Shown: positions 43,108 to 44,497 of the stretch, piece by piece
Numbering within the stretch: position 1 is the stretch's first letter
Layout: the number at the start of each line of letters is the position of its first letter
Assembly (NCBI RefSeq): GCF_015352445.1
Contig: NZ_JADKPO010000036.1
Location: 1 to 44,497 of the forward strand
Direction: 5' to 3'
DNA from: Nocardioides agariphilus
GTDB lineage: Bacteria; Actinomycetota; Actinomycetes; Propionibacteriales; Nocardioidaceae
DNA: 44,497 nucleotides
Position numbers and translations under genes: made by a program
The notes under the pieces: model-generated
What the model was told of the DNA's origin: nothing
The model's input: only the letters and a program-made list of their open reading frames with translations
Database searches by the model: none

Positions 43108-43234
43108 GTTCCACCGGTCGCCGACATCGTCGCCCCAATATCGCCGTCGTTGCCGTTGTGTGACCTGTCTCGGAGGATCGAGGCCGCACGGTGACCCATC
43201 CTGTCGCTCGGCCCGGTTGAAGCGAGCGGTCCAG

Positions 43235-43540
43235 GTCGCTGGTTGAGGCGCGAGCGGAAGCCCTGTCGCGGGTTGAGGAGGTTGCGCTAGCAACCGTCTC
43301 GAAACCTGTCGGGGCGTGCCGGTAGCCCGCCCGTGGTGGTGCTTGGGCGGGTGCGGAAGCTGTCGCTGGTTGAGGTGTGAGCGGAAGCCCCGTCGCTGGT
43401 TGAGGCGTGAGCGCAAGCCCTGCCGCTGGTTGAGGCGTGAGCGGAAGCCCCGTCGCTGGTTGAGGAGGTTGCGCTAGCAACCTCACTCGTTACCAGGCCG
43501 GGCGTGCCGGTAGCCCGCCCGTGGTGGTGCTTGGGCGGGT
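43235..43540. repeat. Patch of 30-base tandem units and duplicated dispersed elements
   Basis: A 30-base unit beginning gtcgctggttgagg occurs at 43235-43264, 43362-43391, 43392-43421 and 43422-43451 with few changes. Partial copies are at 43265 and 43452. The block ggttgaggaggttgcgctag (43271 and 43458) is palindromic in ggttgc-gcta-gcaacc. A 41-base block ending cttgggcgggt is identical at 43312-43352 and 43500-43540. The whole arrangement repeats with a period of about 188. No gene is seen in 43108-43569. Confidence 0.9.
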
Positions 43541-43569
43541 ACGGCGGTCGAGGGGTCAGGCTGGTGGTC

Positions 43570-44497
43570 TCAGGCTGCTGGTGGTGGGTGTCGGCGGCGT
43601 TGTCTGTCGTGAGACACGTCGAGGGTGCCGGTGTGGTCGCGGAGGTAGTGGTAGCCGTGGGGGCTGGTCCACAGGTAGCTGCCGGGGGTGAGGATCAGGT
43701 ATCGCCAGTGTCCGTGGGTCTTCAGCCGGTGATGCTTGCGGCACAGGGCCGCGATCTGGCAGGTGCAGGTGGCCCCGCCTTCGGCGTAGGGGTGGTTGTG
43801 GTCGCAGTCGGCGGCATGGGCGCCGGGTTTGAGTTTCCGGGCTGGTTTCGTGCACCAGGGGAACACGCAGGTGTGGTCCCTGAGGGCGACGGGTTCGCTG
43901 ATCCGGCCGTCGATCTCATAGGCCCCGTGGTGGACGTGCGCTGCCACATCGATCACCGGTTTCACGGTGATCTTGGCCTCGGGGTGGCCGCACCAGGTCC
44001 GGATGGTCTGGGCCAGCACCGGGGTGGCGGTGTTCTCCACCCGCCCCACACTCCAGCCACCCATGGAGCCGGTGGTTGAGCCAGCGGTGGTGGCGGGGTC
44101 GGCGAGGTGGAGGTAGAGCACCATGTCCCGCGGCTTGCTCGGCTTGCTCGGCTTGCTCGGCTTGCTCGGCTTGGTCTGGGGTTGGTGTTCGTCGTCGACC
44201 ATCTGGGGGTAGTCGAGGGTGAGGTCGCGGCGGGCGATGTTGCCGACCGCTACGGAGCGGCGTTGGTCCAACGTGAGGGGGGAGCCGAGGTCGGCCTGGA
44301 CCTGGGCGTCGGCGGTGAGGGCGTTGTGGAGGTCGATGGCGTCGGCCAGGTCGAGCTCGCCGGTGACCTGGCAGGTTCCGGCGATCGCGACGGTGTCGAG
44401 TCGATGTCGAAGCGGCGTTGGTCCCAGGCCTGTTTGCGGTCGGCTTCGGCTTGGTCGGGCATGTGCCGGGCGACCGCCTCGGCGATGAGCCGGTCGA
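43570..44497 (-). pseudogene. DUF222/HNH-endonuclease-type gene, frameshifted and cut by the window edge
   Basis: On the minus strand, the 3' part encodes an HNH domain of the DUF222 family: HTCVFPWCTKPARKLKPGAH, then DCDHNHPYAEGG and LCRKHHRLKTHGHW. The upstream part continues as DUF222 sequence (TVAIAGTCQVTGELDLADAI). Just before this, the reading frame changes at about 44398-44404: MPDQAEADRKQAWDQRRFDID is in one frame and the rest is in another, so one base seems to be missing. It is either a pseudogene or a sequencing error. Such genes occur in many copies in Nocardioides-type genomes. Confidence 0.72.
44131..44175 (-). repeat. In-frame 9-base tandem encoding Ser-Lys-Pro
   Basis: cggcttgct occurs four times exactly plus once as cggcttggt. 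On the minus strand it codes for a (Ser-Lys-Pro)n linker in the HNH gene. Being a multiple of three, length change would not shift the frame. Confidence 0.9.

Noticed and set aside
43235-43540. CRISPR array in the 30-base repeats
   Set aside because: Units are contiguous with no unique spacers and no cas genes nearby.
1-44497. tRNA or rRNA genes
   Set aside because: No cloverleaf, CCA-proximal T-loop or rRNA-like sequence was noticed in the intergenic regions on either strand.

Overview
The window is high-GC actinobacterial chromosome. The ribosomal/RNA-processing order rpsP-khpA-rimM-trmD-rplS-lepB-rnhB-DUF2469, followed by yraN-comM-dprA-xerC and rpsB-tsf-pyrH-frr-cdsA-rlmN, is the conserved actinobacterial arrangement. 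The TrmD and CoA-transferase GNAT fusions, a DUF222/HNH gene and short dispersed elements reading tcgctggttgagg point to Nocardioides or a close relative in the Nocardioidaceae (inference; no 16S is present). No whiG sigma gene lies between dprA and rpsB, which fits a non-sporulating lineage.

Layout. 1-4606: the tail of a transposase, a GtrA-like membrane protein, an amidohydrolase overlapping a CoA-transferase/GNAT fusion, and a membrane protein. 4637-10756: the rpsP to rnhB block, with two tandem signal peptidase I genes. 10757-15905: two tandem copies of a TadE-like/TadG-like gene pair with no secretion ATPase or platform genes beside them. 15945-21093: a DNA-uptake/recombination cluster (yraN, comM, dprA, an unknown gene, xerC) and a secreted M23-like protein. 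21094-25808: rpsB, tsf, pyrH, frr, cdsA. 25834-28858: a compact overlapping cassette made of a small membrane protein, a divergent Lgt-like protein lacking the usual catalytic His, a radical SAM protein resembling tetraether lipid synthase (Tes, COG1964), and another small membrane protein. 28966-35500: a membrane protein, rlmN, a GNAT, a LOG-family protein, a RIO-type kinase, a secreted M1 peptidase and a membrane protein. 35597-41767: a polyamine-type locus (FAD oxidoreductase and Lrp/AsnC regulator, divergent from potD-A-B-C). 41757-44497: an MFS transporter, a dense repeat patch and a frameshifted DUF222/HNH gene cut by the window edge.

How it works together. The central part is housekeeping: 30S assembly, tRNA and 23S rRNA methylation, protein export, translation elongation and recycling, and CDP-diacylglycerol synthesis. 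The most unusual segment is the cassette directly after cdsA. There, phospholipid-precursor synthesis is followed by an Lgt-fold protein and a Tes-like radical SAM enzyme, which together suggest an uncharacterised lipid-modifying system. The Lrp regulator, oxidoreductase and ABC importer look like uptake plus oxidation of a polyamine.

A window-wide pattern is leaderless transcription. At least twelve genes have a -10-like hexamer (TAgaCT, TAGGCT, TAGCCT and similar) ending 6-8 bases before the start codon and no Shine-Dalgarno site. The ribosomal, tad and potD genes instead have leaders with clear AGGAG-type sites.
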